Positions 8,375-20,116 of a DNA stretch of 64,000 bases are shown one piece after another. The translations under genes were made by a program, and so were the position numbers. The stretch is from Arachis hypogaea (lineage: Eukaryota; Streptophyta; Magnoliopsida; Fabales; Fabaceae). The stretch is taken from the NCBI RefSeq assembly GCF_003086295.3, contig NC_092040.1, positions 56,771,559-56,835,558 on the forward strand, in the 5' to 3' direction. Below the pieces are notes generated by a model. The model was given only the letters and a program-made list of their open reading frames with translations. It made no database searches and had not been told where the DNA came from. Each line of letters starts with the position of its first letter. Position 1 is the first letter of the stretch.

Positions 8375-10021
8375 TGATGAGCGGATAATTTATACGCTTT
8401 TTGGCATTGTTTTTAGGTAGTTTTTAGTAAGTTCAAGCTACTTTTAGGGATGTTTTCATTAGTTTTTATGTTAAATTCACATTTCTGAACTTTACTATGA
8501 GTTTGTGTGTTTTTCTGTGATTTCAGGTAATTTCTGGCTGAAATTGAGGGATTTGAGCAAAACTCTGAAAGAGGCTGACAAAAAGGACTGCTGATGCTGT
8601 TGGAATCTGACCTCCCTGCACTCGAAATGGATTTTCTGGAGCTACAGAACTCCAATTGGCACGCTCTCAACGTCGTTAGAAAGTAGACATCCAGAGCTTT
8701 CCAGCAATATATAATAGTTCATACTTTATTCGGAAATTGACGACGTAACTTGGCGTTGAACGCCAAGTACATGCTGCTGTTTGGAGTTAAACGCCAGAAA
8801 CACGTCATGATCCGGAGTTGAACGCCCAAAACACGTTATAACTTGGAGTTCAACTCCAAGAAAAGCCTCAGCTCGTGGATAGATCAAGCTCAGCCCAAGC
8901 ATACACCAAGTGGGCCCTGGAAGTGGATTTATGCATCAATTACTTACTCATGTAAACCCTAGTAGCTAGTCTAGTATAAATAGGATAAGTTACTATTGTA
9001 TTAGACATCTTTTGACAGTTTAATCTTTGGACTTTGTAGTCTTTGATCATTCGGTCTCTTGATCATGGAGAGGGCTGGCCATTCGGCCATGCCTGAACTT
9101 TTCACTTATGTATTTTCAACAGTGGAGTTTCTACACACCATAGATTAAGGGTGTGGAGCTCTACTGTACCTCAAGTTTCAATACAATTATTATTATGTTC
9201 TATTCAACTCTCTTCTATTCTTATTCCAAGATATATGTTGCATAACACTTTGATGAATGTGATGATCCGTGACACTCATCATCATTCTCACCTATGAACG
9301 CGCGGACTGACAACCACTTTCGTTCTACTTTAGGCTGGGCGCATATCTCTTAGATTCCCCAACAGAATCTTCGTGGTATAAGCTAGATAGATGGCGGCAT
9401 TCATGAGGGTCTGGAAAGTCTAAACCTTGTCTATGGTATTCCGAGTAGGATTCTGGGATTGAATGACTGTGACGAGCTTCAAACTCCTGAAGGCTGGGCG
9501 TGATGACAAGCGCAAAAGAATCAAGGGATTCTATTCCAACCTGATTGAGAACCGACAGATGATTAGCCGTGCTGTGACAGAGCATAGGAACGTTTTCACT
9601 GAGAGGATGGGATGAAGCCATTGACAACGGTGATGCCCTACATACAGCTTGCCATGGAAAGGAGTAAGAAGGATTGGATGAATGTAATAAAAAAGTAGAG
9701 ATACGAGAGGAGCACAGCATCTCCATACGCCTATCTGAAATTCCCACTATTGATTTACATAAGTATTTTTATCCCTTTTTATTTTATATTTATTATTAAT
9801 TTTCGAACTCATCATAAACCAATTTAATCTGCCTAACTGAGATTTACAAGGTGACCATAGCTTGCTTCATACCAACAATCTCTGTGGGATCGACCCTTAC
9901 TCACATAAGGTATTACTTGGATGACCCAGTACACTTGCTGGTAAAGTTGAACGGAGTTGTGGAAAGAAAAAGCTTCTCTAACAGTGCCTGGAATTATTGT
10001 TGATCACAATTTCGTTCACCA
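8375..10021 (+). mobile_element. 3' LTR of element A (complete, 1647 bp)
   Basis: Runs from TGATGAGCGG to TTCACCA. A TATA box is at 8975-8982, the shared LTR cassette (GGAGCTACAGAACTCC at 8638-8653 and a GTTAGAAAG/CTTTCCA arm pair at 8675-8703) lies upstream, and GGCGTTnAACGCC palindromes are at 8750-8870. It is about 98 percent identical to 1-1293, pointing to a fairly recent insertion. The DNA after 10021 belongs to element B. A TSD cannot be tested because the left end is outside the window. Confidence 0.93.
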
Positions 10022-10267
10022 GTAACCTAACTTGGACATTGAATGTTTGATATATGCTACTCATGCCTTTGCATGCATGCCAATAAACCTCTTGCATTCC
10101 ATTGTCCTACATGCACTTGCTATATTTCCATTGATGAGTTTTTATATGTAATCCGGACCATGTGTTCATGCCATTTATCTTTATTGTGCATTGACTATCA
10201 CTTACAATACCCTCTTCCTTGCTCTATCTCTATGAATTTAATTTTCTTTCTCTTCCCTTCTTTCAAG
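10022..10267 (+). other. element B internal DNA upstream of its third ORF
   Basis: Left edge of element B where A is inserted. The frame of the next gene is open upstream to 10043, but that stretch is hydrophobic and Cys-rich and looks like translated leader. It ends in the pyrimidine-rich TTTTCTTTCTCTTCCC and CTTTCAAG just before ATG 10268, resembling a splice acceptor. Confidence 0.55.
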
Positions 10268-11604
10268 ATGGCCACCAAGAAAGGACAAGAGAAAGCTACT
10301 ACCAAACCATCAGCAAGAAGAGGAACTAAAAGAACATTAGGGGCAGAGCCTTCTTCAACCGCAGTCAAGCCCTCAACAAAAAGAGTTAAGAGGATAATAA
10401 AGGTTGACGACAAAGAGAAAGCCTTTCCAGCAAAGGACACTACGCGATTTCCCAATCGCTACTGTGAGCAGATGTTCCCTATCCTAGCAGAAAGGAACTA
10501 TAACAATGAATACCTTCTCATCCTCCCGCCCAATATTGCCACCTTTGTTGAGCCACAAATTGAGCGAAGACAATGGGGCTTCCTACGGAGACAGCCAAGG
10601 CAGGTCAATCTTTCTTGGGTAGTTGAGTTCTACTCCAACTTCTATATACCAACCCTGCAGTCTGTTTATGTCCGGCAGAAGCAAGTACCCATTACAGACG
10701 AGGCCATTCAGCAAGTTCTGAGTCTTTCCCCTATTCCAAAAGGAATGGACGCTTTTCAAGAAGCCACCCTTCAGCGCCAGAGATACCAATTTGACTGGGA
10801 CTCTGTTCTCAGAGTCATTACTTTACCTGGCAGCCGTTGGATCTATGGATACCACCGCAACCGCCCTAAGGGAATCTTGGCTTCCGCACTTACCTTGGAG
10901 GCTCGCGTATGGGCACAGATCATGTCCCATTACGTCTTTCCAAGCACTCATGAGTCCTCCTTCACTACGGACATGGCTGTTCTACTATGGTGCATCCTTA
11001 CAGAGCAACCTCTGAATCTCTCAAGACACATCCGGCATGCTATGGAGCATGTACAAATCGCGGGCAACTTACCTTTCCCCGCCTTGGTCTCAAATCTTGT
11101 CTCCGCAGCCGGAGTCTCCTGCAGAGCTGGGGACACCAAAGTCATGCTTCCACGGGATGATCAATATGTCCCTAATGGGAAATACCTCAGACTTTCAGCA
11201 GCCACTACAAGCCATCCTACTGAGCCGGTTGAAGATATTCCTTCTTCAACACCACAAGCACCTACCACTGAGAAAGTGCTCCAGCAGATACTTGAAAAGT
11301 TGGATCGGCATGAACAAAAAGCAAAGATGAGAGAGCGCCGTAACGAGCGCCGATTCAAACACCTCAAAGAGCTACGCAAGGGACGCTTCAGGGACACTTT
11401 CCTCCACAAAACTATTGGGAGCAAATCAACACCTCCCTAGGAGAATTGAGTTCCAACATGGGACAACTAAGGGTGGAGTACCAAGAACATTCCATCCTCC
11501 TCCATGAAATTAGAGAAGATCAAAGAATCATGAGAGAGGAGCAACAAAGGCAAGGAAGAGACATTGAGGAGCTCAAGCACTCCATAAGATCTTCAAGAGG
11601 ATGA
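10268..11604 (+). pseudogene. third ORF of element B (putative plant transposon protein), frameshifted
   Basis: Starts MATKKGQEKATT at 10268, with a very basic N-terminus, then the 'putative plant transposon protein' region, including RRQWGFLRRQPRQVNLSWVV and EFYSNFYIP. The frame stays open to 11440 but loses register near 11390-11400. The coiled-coil tail continues in another frame from about 11398 to the stop at 11602-11604 and is close at DNA level to the tail of the element A ORF (about 7060-7250). The N-terminal half is far less similar between the two, so the ORF looks mosaic. As in A, no pol domains are visible. Function unknown. Confidence 0.7.
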
Positions 11605-12497
11605 ACAAGCCGCCATTACTAAGGTGGACCCATTCTTTAATTTCCTTGTTCTTTATTTTCTTGTTTTTCAAATTTTCATGCTTATGTTTATCTATTTTTG
11701 TGTCTTATGATCATTAGTGTCTTAGTGTCTATGCCTTGAAGTTATGAATGTCCTATCAATCCATCACCTTTCTTAAATGAAAAATGTTCTTAAATGAAAA
11801 AGAGAAGAATTGCATGAATTTTGAATTTTATAACAGATTAATTATTTTGATGTGGTGGCAATACTTTGACTTCTGAATGTATGCTTGAACAGTGCATATG
11901 TCTTTTGAATTTGTTGTTCATGAATGTTGGCTCTTGAAAGAATGATGAAAAAGGAGACATGTTACTGAGGATCTGAAAAATCATAAAAATGATTCTTGAA
12001 GCAAGAAAAAGCAGTGAATCTTCAAAAAAAAGAAAATGATTAAAAAAATAAAGTCGTGATCCAAGGCAAAAAGAGTGTACTTAAGAACCCTGGACACCTC
12101 TAATTGGAGACTCTAGCAAAGCTGAGTCACAATCTGAAAAGGTTCACCCAGTTATGTGTCTGTGGCATGTATGTATCCGGTGGTAATACTGGAAGACAGA
12201 GTGCTTTGGGCCACGGCCAAGACTCATAAAGTAGCTGTGTTCAAGAATCATCATACTTAATTAGGAGAATCAATAACACTGTCTAGATTCTGAGTTCCTA
12301 AAGAAGCCAATCATTCTGAATTTCAAAGGATAAAGTGAGATGTCAAAACTATTCAGAGGCAAAAAGCTAAAAGCCCCGCTCATCTAATTAATACTGATCT
12401 TCATAGATGTTTTTGGAATTCATTGCATATTCTCTTCTTTTTATCTTATTTGACTTTCAGTTTCTTGGGGACAAGCAACAATTTAAGTTTGGTGTTG
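11605..12497 (+). other. 3' non-coding region of element B with border hairpin
   Basis: Homologous to 7365-8374 of element A. It ends with GTTTCTTG-GGGA-CAAGCAAC (12460-12479, one mismatch in the stem) and TAAGTTTGGTGT (12484-12495), followed by the LTR at 12498. No gene seen. Confidence 0.7.
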
Positions 12498-14153
12498 TGA
12501 TGAGCGGATAATTTATACGCTTTTTGGCATTGTTTTTAGTATGTTTTAGTTAGTTTTTATTATATTTTTATTAGTTTTTAGTTAAAATTCACTTTTCTAG
12601 ACTTTACTATGAGTTTGTGTATTTTTCTATGATTTCAGGTATTTTCTGGCTGAAATTGAGGGACCTGAGCAAAAATCTGATTCAGAGGCTGAAAAGGATT
12701 GCAGATGTGTTGGATTCTGACCTCCCTGCACTCGAAGTTGAATTTCTGGAGCTATACAAGACCAATTGGCGCGCTCTCAACTGCGTTGGAAAGTAGACAT
12801 CTTGGGCTTTCCAGCAATGTATAATAGTCCATACTTTTTCCAAGATTTGATGGCCCAAACCGGCATTCCAAATCAGCTTAAAACTGCCCGGCGTTAAACA
12901 CCGGAACTGGCACAAGAATGGGAGTTAAACGCCCAAACTGGCACAAAAGCTGGCGTTTAACTCCAAGAAAAGTCTCTACACATGAAAGCTTCAATGCTCA
13001 GCCCAAGCACACACCAAGTGGGTCCGGAAGTGGATTTTTATGTCATTTACTCATTTCTGTAAACCCTAGGCTACTAGTTCTCTACAAATAGGACCTTTTG
13101 CTATTGTATTTTCATCTTTGGACGTCTAGTTCTTAGATCATCTTGGTTCTTCTGGTTCCCTCTCTGGGGCCGAAGCCAATGATCACCATTATCACTTATG
13201 TATTTTCAACGGTGGAGTTTCTACACACCATAGATTAAGGTGTGGAGCTCTGCTGTACCTCGAGTATTAATGCAATTACTATTGTTCTTCTATTCAATTC
13301 AGCTTATTCTTGTTCTAAGATATTCATTTGCACCCAAGAACATGATGAATGTGATGATTATGTGATGCTCATCATCATTCTCACTTATGAATGCGTGCCT
13401 GACAACCACTTCCGTTCTGCAAGCAAATAAGGCTTGAATGTTTATCTCTTGGATCCCTTAATCGGAATCTTCGTGGTATAAGCTAGAATTGATGGTGGCA
13501 TTCAAGAGAATCCGGAAGGTCTAAACCTTGTCTGTGGTATTCTGAGTAGGATTCAAGGATTGAATGACTGTGACAAGTTTCAAACTCCTGAAGGCTGGGC
13601 GTTAGTGACAGCGCAAAAGAATCACTGGATTCTATTCTAACCTGATTGAGAACCGACAGATGATTAGCCGTGCTGTGATAGAGCGCGTTGAACATTTTCA
13701 CTGAGAGGACGGGACTGTAGCCACTGACAACGGTGATGCCCAACATACAGCTTGCCATGGAAAGGAGTAAGAAGGATTGGATGAAGACAGTAGGAAAGCA
13801 GAGAGACGGAAGGGACAAAGCATCTCCTTACGCTTATTTGAAATTCTCACCAATGAATTACATAAGTATCTCTATCCTTATTTTATGCTTTATTCATAAA
13901 TCATCCATAACTATTTGAATCTGCCTGACTGAGATTTACAAGATGACCATAGCTTGCTTCATACCAACAATCTCCGTGGGATCGACCCTTACTCGCGTAA
14001 GGTTTATTACTTGGACGACCCAGTGCACTTGCTGGTTAGTTGTGCGAAGTTGTGAAATTATGTTTAGACCATGGTATTGAGCACCAAGTTTTTGGAGCCA
14101 TTACCGGGGATTGTTTGAGTTGTGAAAAGTAGAGATCACAATTTCTTTTACCA
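12498..14153 (+). mobile_element. 3' LTR of element B (A family, 1656 bp)
   Basis: Starts TGATGAGCGGATAATTTATA and ends CTTTTACCA. It keeps the LTR cassette (GTTGGAAAG 12785-12793, CTTTCC 12807-12812). Unlike the LTRs of A, its last 75 bases include a PBS-like stretch (14093-14110). The 3' end is inferred by aligning the final ATCACAATTTC segment with LTR A and with solo LTR D, whose ends are fixed by a TSD. Confidence 0.85.
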
Positions 14154-14302
14154 CTTTGCCATGTACTTCTACTGTTTTCTCACTTGCATGTTGTAGCTAC
14201 CATGTAATTGAGACCCTTATTATCTGGCATTAACACCCATATTTTATTTATTTTCTATCTTTATTTTTGGGTTACTTTTCTTCTTTTTCCTCTTCTTTCA
14301 GG

Positions 14303-14386
14303 ATGGCCACCACAAAGGGAGAGGAAAAGCTTCTGAATGGGAAGACAAACAAGTCCACCTACATAATCTTTGAAAAAAGGCATTAG
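14303..14386 (+). pseudogene. third-ORF remnant of FIDEL-like element (27 codons)
   Basis: ATG directly after a polypyrimidine tract ending TTTCAGG. It encodes MATTKGEEKLL and then stops after 27 codons. The start matches the MAT(K/T)KG beginning of the element B third ORF. The remainder of the ORF is gone; hairpin DNA begins within 40 bases. Confidence 0.5.
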
Positions 14387-14419
14387 TTGGAGCAGCCCAT
14401 CCACTTGTACATCTTAGCA

Positions 14420-14457
14420 TGCACCGAGGACGGTGCAATCTTTAAGTGTGGGGAGGT
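14420..14457 (+). other. conserved hairpin + TTTAAGTGTGGGGAGG (FIDEL-like, internal copy)
   Basis: TGCACCG (14420-14426), loop AGGA, CGGTGCA (14431-14437) is a perfect 7-bp stem. TTTAAGTGTGGGGAGG follows from 14441. The stem bases differ from all other copies while the loop and the downstream motif are kept. Confidence 0.7.
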
Positions 14458-15871
14458 CGATACCGATCTCCAGGTGTTAGCTATTTTCTTCTTTCCAACA
14501 CCACTGTTTTATTTTCTTTGTGCATTTGCATGTTTCATTGCATGATTGTTTGATTTTATGCATTTAGCCACTGCTTGGTTAAAGTAATGAGTTTCTTCTA
14601 AGACCCTATTTTTTTGAAAAATTTTACTAATTTAAATCAAAACTTTTTTCTTAAATTTGTTTGAAGTTGTAAGTGGAACATGGTTTTTGAGCCAAAGAAC
14701 ACACAACCTGTGAGATTTTGAGCTTATTTATATGGTTATATTATTTAACCATAAATTTTTATTCTTGTGTGTTTTCTTCACTATGATTGCAATCTTTGTT
14801 TTGTTCCATTCTATATGTCCAATATTTAGTGTATTTACATGTTTGCATATGATTGAGGCCATTATTTGATTTTAGCTCACTTATCCCAAATAAGCCTACC
14901 CTTTACATCACCCTTGTTAGCCACCTTGAGCCTTTTTATTCCCATTTATTCTGTTCTATAACCACATTACTAACCTTAAGCAAAAAAACAAAATAAAAAT
15001 CCCAAGTTGAATCCTTGGTTAGCTTAAGATAGATATTGTGTATAATTTAAGTGTGGGGAATTTTATGGGAACATGGGATGATATGAAAAAGTAGGGAATT
15101 AAATTAAATAAGTTATTTGAAAATTTGGGAAGCATGCTCATGTGAAATCAAAATAATTAAATTACCATGTGCGTTGAAAAAAAAAATATTAAGTAATTAA
15201 ATAAGGGGATACAAAAAAAAGAAGAAAAGAAAAGAGAAGAAAAATAATATTACCCCAAATGCAAAATAAAAAGAATCAATGCACATGGGACAAAATTCAA
15301 AAAAATAAGTTTGATACATGAGCATGTAATACAAAAGTGGGAAAAATTATGGGAAGCTAAGTATAATTTTAAAATTTTTATAGAGTATGTATATGTTAGG
15401 TGAGATCTTAGACTACTCAAGGATTCACTTCACTAGCTCACTTAGCCTTATATATACCCTTACCTTCACCTTAGCCCCATTACAACCCTGAAAAGACCTC
15501 ATGATGTTTGCATTAGTATGCTAAATATTTGTTGATTGGTTAGATGAAGAACAAGGTTTAGAAAACATGATTAGAGAAGAGTAGAGCGAATTACCCTATA
15601 CACTAGAGAGACTAGAGTGATATACACTACCAGTAAGGGTTCGGTGTTTAATTCTATGTTCCCTGCTTTCATGAGCTATCTTCTTACAAGTTTACTTGTC
15701 TTTATTTTATATGATTTGAATTAGTGAAATCTGATTTATGTTTGTCTTGGAGAACTTATTTATTTTTAACCAAGTAGGTAGAAACATTTTTGCATGTAGT
15801 TGCATTCATATAGATAGGTTGCATTTCATACATCCTACCATTCCTCTTCATCTTTTTAGTTTCTCTTGAGC

Positions 15872-15910
15872 TTAGCATGAGGACATGCTAATGTTTAAGT
15901 GTGGGGAGGT
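15872..15910 (+). other. conserved hairpin and polypurine tract at FIDEL-like LTR border
   Basis: TTAGCATG (15872-15879), loop AGGA, CATGCTAA (15884-15891) is a perfect 8-bp stem. TTTAAGTGTGGGGAGGT follows and abuts the LTR at 15911. The GTGGGGAGG stretch is a normal-looking polypurine tract. Confidence 0.8.
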
Positions 15911-17422
15911 TGATAAACCACTATTTTATGGTTTATCTTGTGCTCAATTGAGTGGTTTTTATCAGCTTTTCACCCACTTATTCATACTATTTGCATGAGT
16001 TTACGTTTTCCTTCCGAATTTTATGCTATGATTGAAAACATGCTTCTTTGGTCTTATATTTGTTAATATTAATCCTCTTTTATTACCATTAGATGCCGTG
16101 ATATGTGTGTTAAGTGATTTCAGGGATTACAGGGCATGAATGGCTCAGAGGATGGAAAGGAAGCATGCAAAAGTGGAAGGAATACAAGAAGTTGAAGAAA
16201 TTGCTAAGCTGTCCAGCCTGACCTCTTCGCACTCAAACAGCTATAACTTGAGCTACAGAGGTCCAAATGAGATGGTTGTAGTTGCGTTGGAAAGCTAACA
16301 TCCGGAGCTTCGCAACGATATATATTTTGCTATAGCTGTTCCGACGTCAGGCGACACGAACGCGTGGATCACGCGGCCGCGTGACCTGGCAAGAACACAA
16401 CCCACGCTAACGCGTGGACGACGCCTCCGCGTCACTCTTCCATGACCTGTACGGACCAGAAAGCGCTAGGAGTGATTTTTGGGCTGTTTTTGACCCAGTT
16501 TTCAGCCCAGAATACACAAATTAGAGGCTATAAAGTGGAGGAATCCATTCATTCATAAGCAGGGCTCTCATAATTCACTTTTCATAGTTTAGATGTAGTT
16601 TTAGAGAGAGAGGCTCTCTCCTCTCTCTTAGGATTTAGGATTAGGATTTTTAGGAATTAGGAATTTGTCTCATCTTCACATCAGGTTCAATATTTCTTTA
16701 TTTTGACTTCTCTTCTACTTTGAGATACTTAAATGCTTTCATTTGTATTTGATTTATGTTGCCCAATTGGCTTATGAACCTTTCCATATTAGATTTTATT
16801 GCTTTGAATGTATTGTTATTTGAGGTATTCCAGATATTGATGATTTTAATTTAGCTTTCTATACCTTTTGGTCTTGGTTAAGGAATCAGTAACTCAGGAG
16901 TTATCTTAGCTCAACATAATTGATAATTGTTATCTTTGCTAATTGAACTAAACTTCAATAATCCCAACCTTATCTTAGGAAATAAATAGGATTCGAAGGT
17001 CAACTAATTAGTCCCTTGACTTTCCTTTGCTTTAGCAAAGGTTAACTAAGTGGAATTAAGATTCAACTTTCATTATTATTGATAAGAATAACTAAGTCTG
17101 GACTTCCAATTTCTCATACCTTGCCAAAAGGTTTGCTTTACAGTATTTATTTATTTTAATTGTCATTTAAATTATCTGCCATATTCATTCCTCGCTCTCA
17201 ACCCCAAAATACACTTTTTCATAACCAATAATAAGAACATACCTCCCTGCAATTCCTTGAGAAGACGACCCGAGGTTTGAATACTCGGTTATCAATTTCA
17301 AAGGGGTTTGTTACTTGTGACAACCAAAACGTTTGCACGAAGGGATTTCTGTTGGTTTAGAATCTATATCTACAACGCGACTATTTTTATAAAATTCTTT
17401 ACTAGCAAAAATTCTAACGTCA
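15911..17422 (+). mobile_element. 3' LTR of FIDEL-like element (1512 bp)
   Basis: Opens TGATAAACCACTATTTTATG and ends AACGTCA. It holds a TATA box (TATAAAG, 16529-16535), the shared LTR cassette (GTTGGAAAG at 16286-16294), and ACGCG-rich palindromic stretches near 16350-16440. The minus-strand LTR at 18760-20116 belongs to the same family. It is inserted in an A-family LTR that continues at 17423. Confidence 0.85.
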
Positions 17423-18140
17423 GTGATGATCTGTGACACTCATTACCTTCCTCAATCCATGAACGTGTGCCTGACAACCACCTCTGTTCTACATTAGATT
17501 GAATGAGTATCTCTTAGATTCCTTAATCAGAATCTTCATGGTATAAGCTAGAATTGATGGCGGCATTCATGAGAATCCGGAAAGTCTAAACCTTGTCTGT
17601 GGTATTCCAAGTAGGATTCAAGGACTGGATGGCTGTGACGAGCTTCAAACTCACGATTATTGGGCGTGATGACAAACGCAAAAGAATCAATGGATTCTAT
17701 TCCGACATGATCGAGAACCAACAGATGATTAGCCGTGCTGTGACAGAGCATTTGGACCGTTTTCACTGAGAGGATGGGAAGTAGCCATTTACAACGGTGA
17801 CGCCCTACATACAACTTGCCATAGGAGGATCCTTCCGTGCGTGAAGAAGAGGACAAGAGAAAAGTTGAAATAAAGAAGACAAAGCATCTCCAAAACTCCA
17901 ACATATTCTCCATTATTGAGTAACAATTACTTATTCCAAACACTTTCACTTTTTACAATTAAAGCTAAAGAACCCAATTGGTATCCTGACAAAGAATAAT
18001 AAGATAACTATAGCTTGCTTCAAGCCAACAATCTCCGTGGGATTCGACCCTTACTCACGTAAGGTATTACTTGGACGACCCAGTTCACTTGCTGGTTAGT
18101 TGTGCGGATTGCAAAAGTGTGATTGCAATTTCGTGCACCA
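17423..18140 (+). mobile_element. 3' part of an A-family LTR (LTR C)
   Basis: Homologous to the last 720 bases of the A-family LTRs, from the TGATCTGTGACACTCAT segment to the end at TTCGTGCACCA. Its 5' part must lie left of the FIDEL-like insertion and outside the window. It ends inside the gag of a minus-strand FIDEL-like element. Confidence 0.85.
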
Positions 18141-18629
18141 CCTTTCCCTCAAGAGAAAATGGGAAGGCAGATAGTAGAATAGTAGTCTCATTTGCACCAT
18201 GATGCCTAATAGTGGAGCAGGCTGTCTGAAAATCTCTAAGGTGCTTGAGAGGCTCTTGAGCAGCCAAGCCATGAAATTTAAGCAATAGATTGAGTAGCCC
18301 AGTTTTCAGTTCAACATCTGCACCCAGATTTGGGTGACGTGCTTGGAACGGTGTCAGTGTAAAGTCCAGGGCTCCTGCTTCCTGGAGAGTAATCCTCCTG
18401 GGAATGCCATGTTATCTGCGCGTAAATCAACAAAATCAGTAGAAGAGGAGCATGTTTCTCCCTTAAATGACGCTTCAGATTCGTCCTCAGATAGGACTGG
18501 TGAATTGGTAGTAACCACTTCACCACCCTCAGAGGCTAACCGACGTTGAGCTCACCTTATACGTGAAAGAATTCTTTCAATTTTCAGATCAAACGCGGCT
18601 AAGCTCGGATCAGGTAGTGAACGCGACAT
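18141..18629 (-). pseudogene. gag: 5' part of FIDEL-like gag, broken
   Basis: On the minus strand the ATG at 18629 starts MSRSLPDPSLAAFDLK. A TGA follows after about 25 codons and further stops and frame changes occur downstream. A late segment LKFHGLAAQEPLKHLRDFQTA-like, then AFPFSLEGK, is a clear retrotransposon gag motif, near 18150-18280. The gene is cut at 18141 by insertion of LTR C, so the rest of gag and pol lie elsewhere. It sits 108 bases downstream of the primer binding site, as expected for this family. Confidence 0.75.
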
Positions 18630-18736
18630 TCAATGAAAGAAACATACAGCTCATGGTAATAAAAATATAAAGTAAAATATGCAAATATGTAAAAAAAATA
18701 TTTACACTAATTAATAATTTAGCACACTATTGCAAC

Positions 18737-18754
18737 TCCCCGGCAACGGCGCCA
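18737..18754 (-). promoter_or_regulatory. primer binding site, tRNA-Asp type
   Basis: Reads TGGCGCCGTTGCCGGGGA on the minus strand. This exactly matches the Athila-type site complementary to tRNA-Asp. It lies five bases after the LTR end. Confidence 0.92.
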
Positions 18755-18759
18755 AAAAT

Positions 18760-20116
18760 TAACGTGCGAAAAATTGTCGATTAAGAAATTATAATGAACT
18801 GACGTTTCGAGTATAGCTCTTAACCAATGAAGATTCCGCGTATCAATTTAGAAAGGGGTTTGTCACAATTTAAGAACAAAATACTTGGAGTATGAATCCC
18901 AGGTCATCTCCCAACGAGTTACTAAAAGAGTGCTATTTATTTATCAAGAGGTTTCTGAGAATTTTGAAGTTGGGGAATATGAACGAGAGATTTAATTAAT
19001 TATGCTAAAAAGCCTTGACTGGGAGAAGATTAATCAGAAGTTCTATCCTTGTTGGATTTTTCTAGGATTAATTAATAATGGGTTGTTGTTTTTACTTAAT
19101 TAACCTTTACCGAATAAAGGAAAGTCAAGTAATTGAGCCAACTTCTATTTACAAGTCCTAATCCTCTCCCTTGGGAAGGATTAGCGTTAGTGACTAGAGA
19201 GCTAGCCAACAACTTCTAAGTACTAATTAATTCTTGAGTATTCCAACTCAAGGGTCTCCTATTAATCAACTCCCAAGTCAAGTTGAGAGTCTACTCCATT
19301 GAAATGAATACAACTTTCACAGGCATATAAAGGAAATAAAAAGAATACATGATAAGCTAAATAAAATTATAATTGAAAATTAATTAAAGGTAAAAATAGT
19401 ACTTTGCATTAATAAATCCTAAAATCATAAACATACGTATCTGAACAGGGTTAATGGGCAATAAAAGAGTAAGGAATAAGGAAACAAACTAGAATAATGG
19501 AAACTCAATGGAGGTAGTAACTGTTTTCAATATCCAAAGCAAAAGCATCAAAATTAGAGATCTATGAATGTGAGGAAAACCTAGAGGAAGTAGTAATTTC
19601 TCTCTAAGATTCCAATCTAAAACTAAAAGCTATGCGAATGAGAATGTGTGTTGAGTATCTGCCTGTCCCCTGGCTCTAGTCTGTGTTTCTGGGCCGAAGA
19701 CTGGGTCCAAACTCGGCCCAAAATCGCCCCCAGCATTTTCTGTGATTTCTGCAGGTAGCGCATGTCACGCGTACGCGTCAAGTACGCGTACGTGTCAAGT
19801 ACGCGCACGCGTCGCTCCTCGCTGGCTATCTCCTTTAATTCTTGTACTCCTTCCATTTATGCAAGCTTCTTCTCCATCCTCTAAGACATTCCTACCCTAT
19901 AAAGCCTGAAAACACTTAACGCACAGATCACAGCATCAAATGGTATAAAGGGGAATTAAAACACACAATTTAAGGGCTTAGGAAGCAAGTTTTCAATTGT
20001 AGAACAAAACTAGGAAGGAATTATAAAACTATGCAAATTGTATAAATAAGTGTGCAGAGACTTTATAAAAACCACTCAATTGAGCACAAGATAAACCATA
20101 AAATAGTAGTTTATCA
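18760..20116 (-). mobile_element. 5' LTR of minus-strand FIDEL-like element (1357 bp)
   Basis: On the minus strand it opens TGATAAACTACTATTTTATG at 20116 and ends ACGTTA at 18760, where CA is mutated to TA. It contains ACGCGTACGCGT-like palindromes (19760-19815). Small frames such as 19623-19856 have no domain. Confidence 0.85.

Larger units (their letters stand above)
14154..15910 (+). mobile_element. 3' internal part of a FIDEL-like Ty3 element
   Basis: Precedes a FIDEL-like LTR and carries the matching border sequence. It contains a strong splice-acceptor-like tract (TTCTTTTTCCTCTTCTTTCAG, near 14281-14301), a tiny third-ORF remnant (14303-14386), a hairpin at 14420-14437 followed by TTTAAGTGTGGGGAGG, and a second hairpin copy next to the LTR. 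No pol domains are present. The rest is AT-rich and non-coding. Confidence 0.75.
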
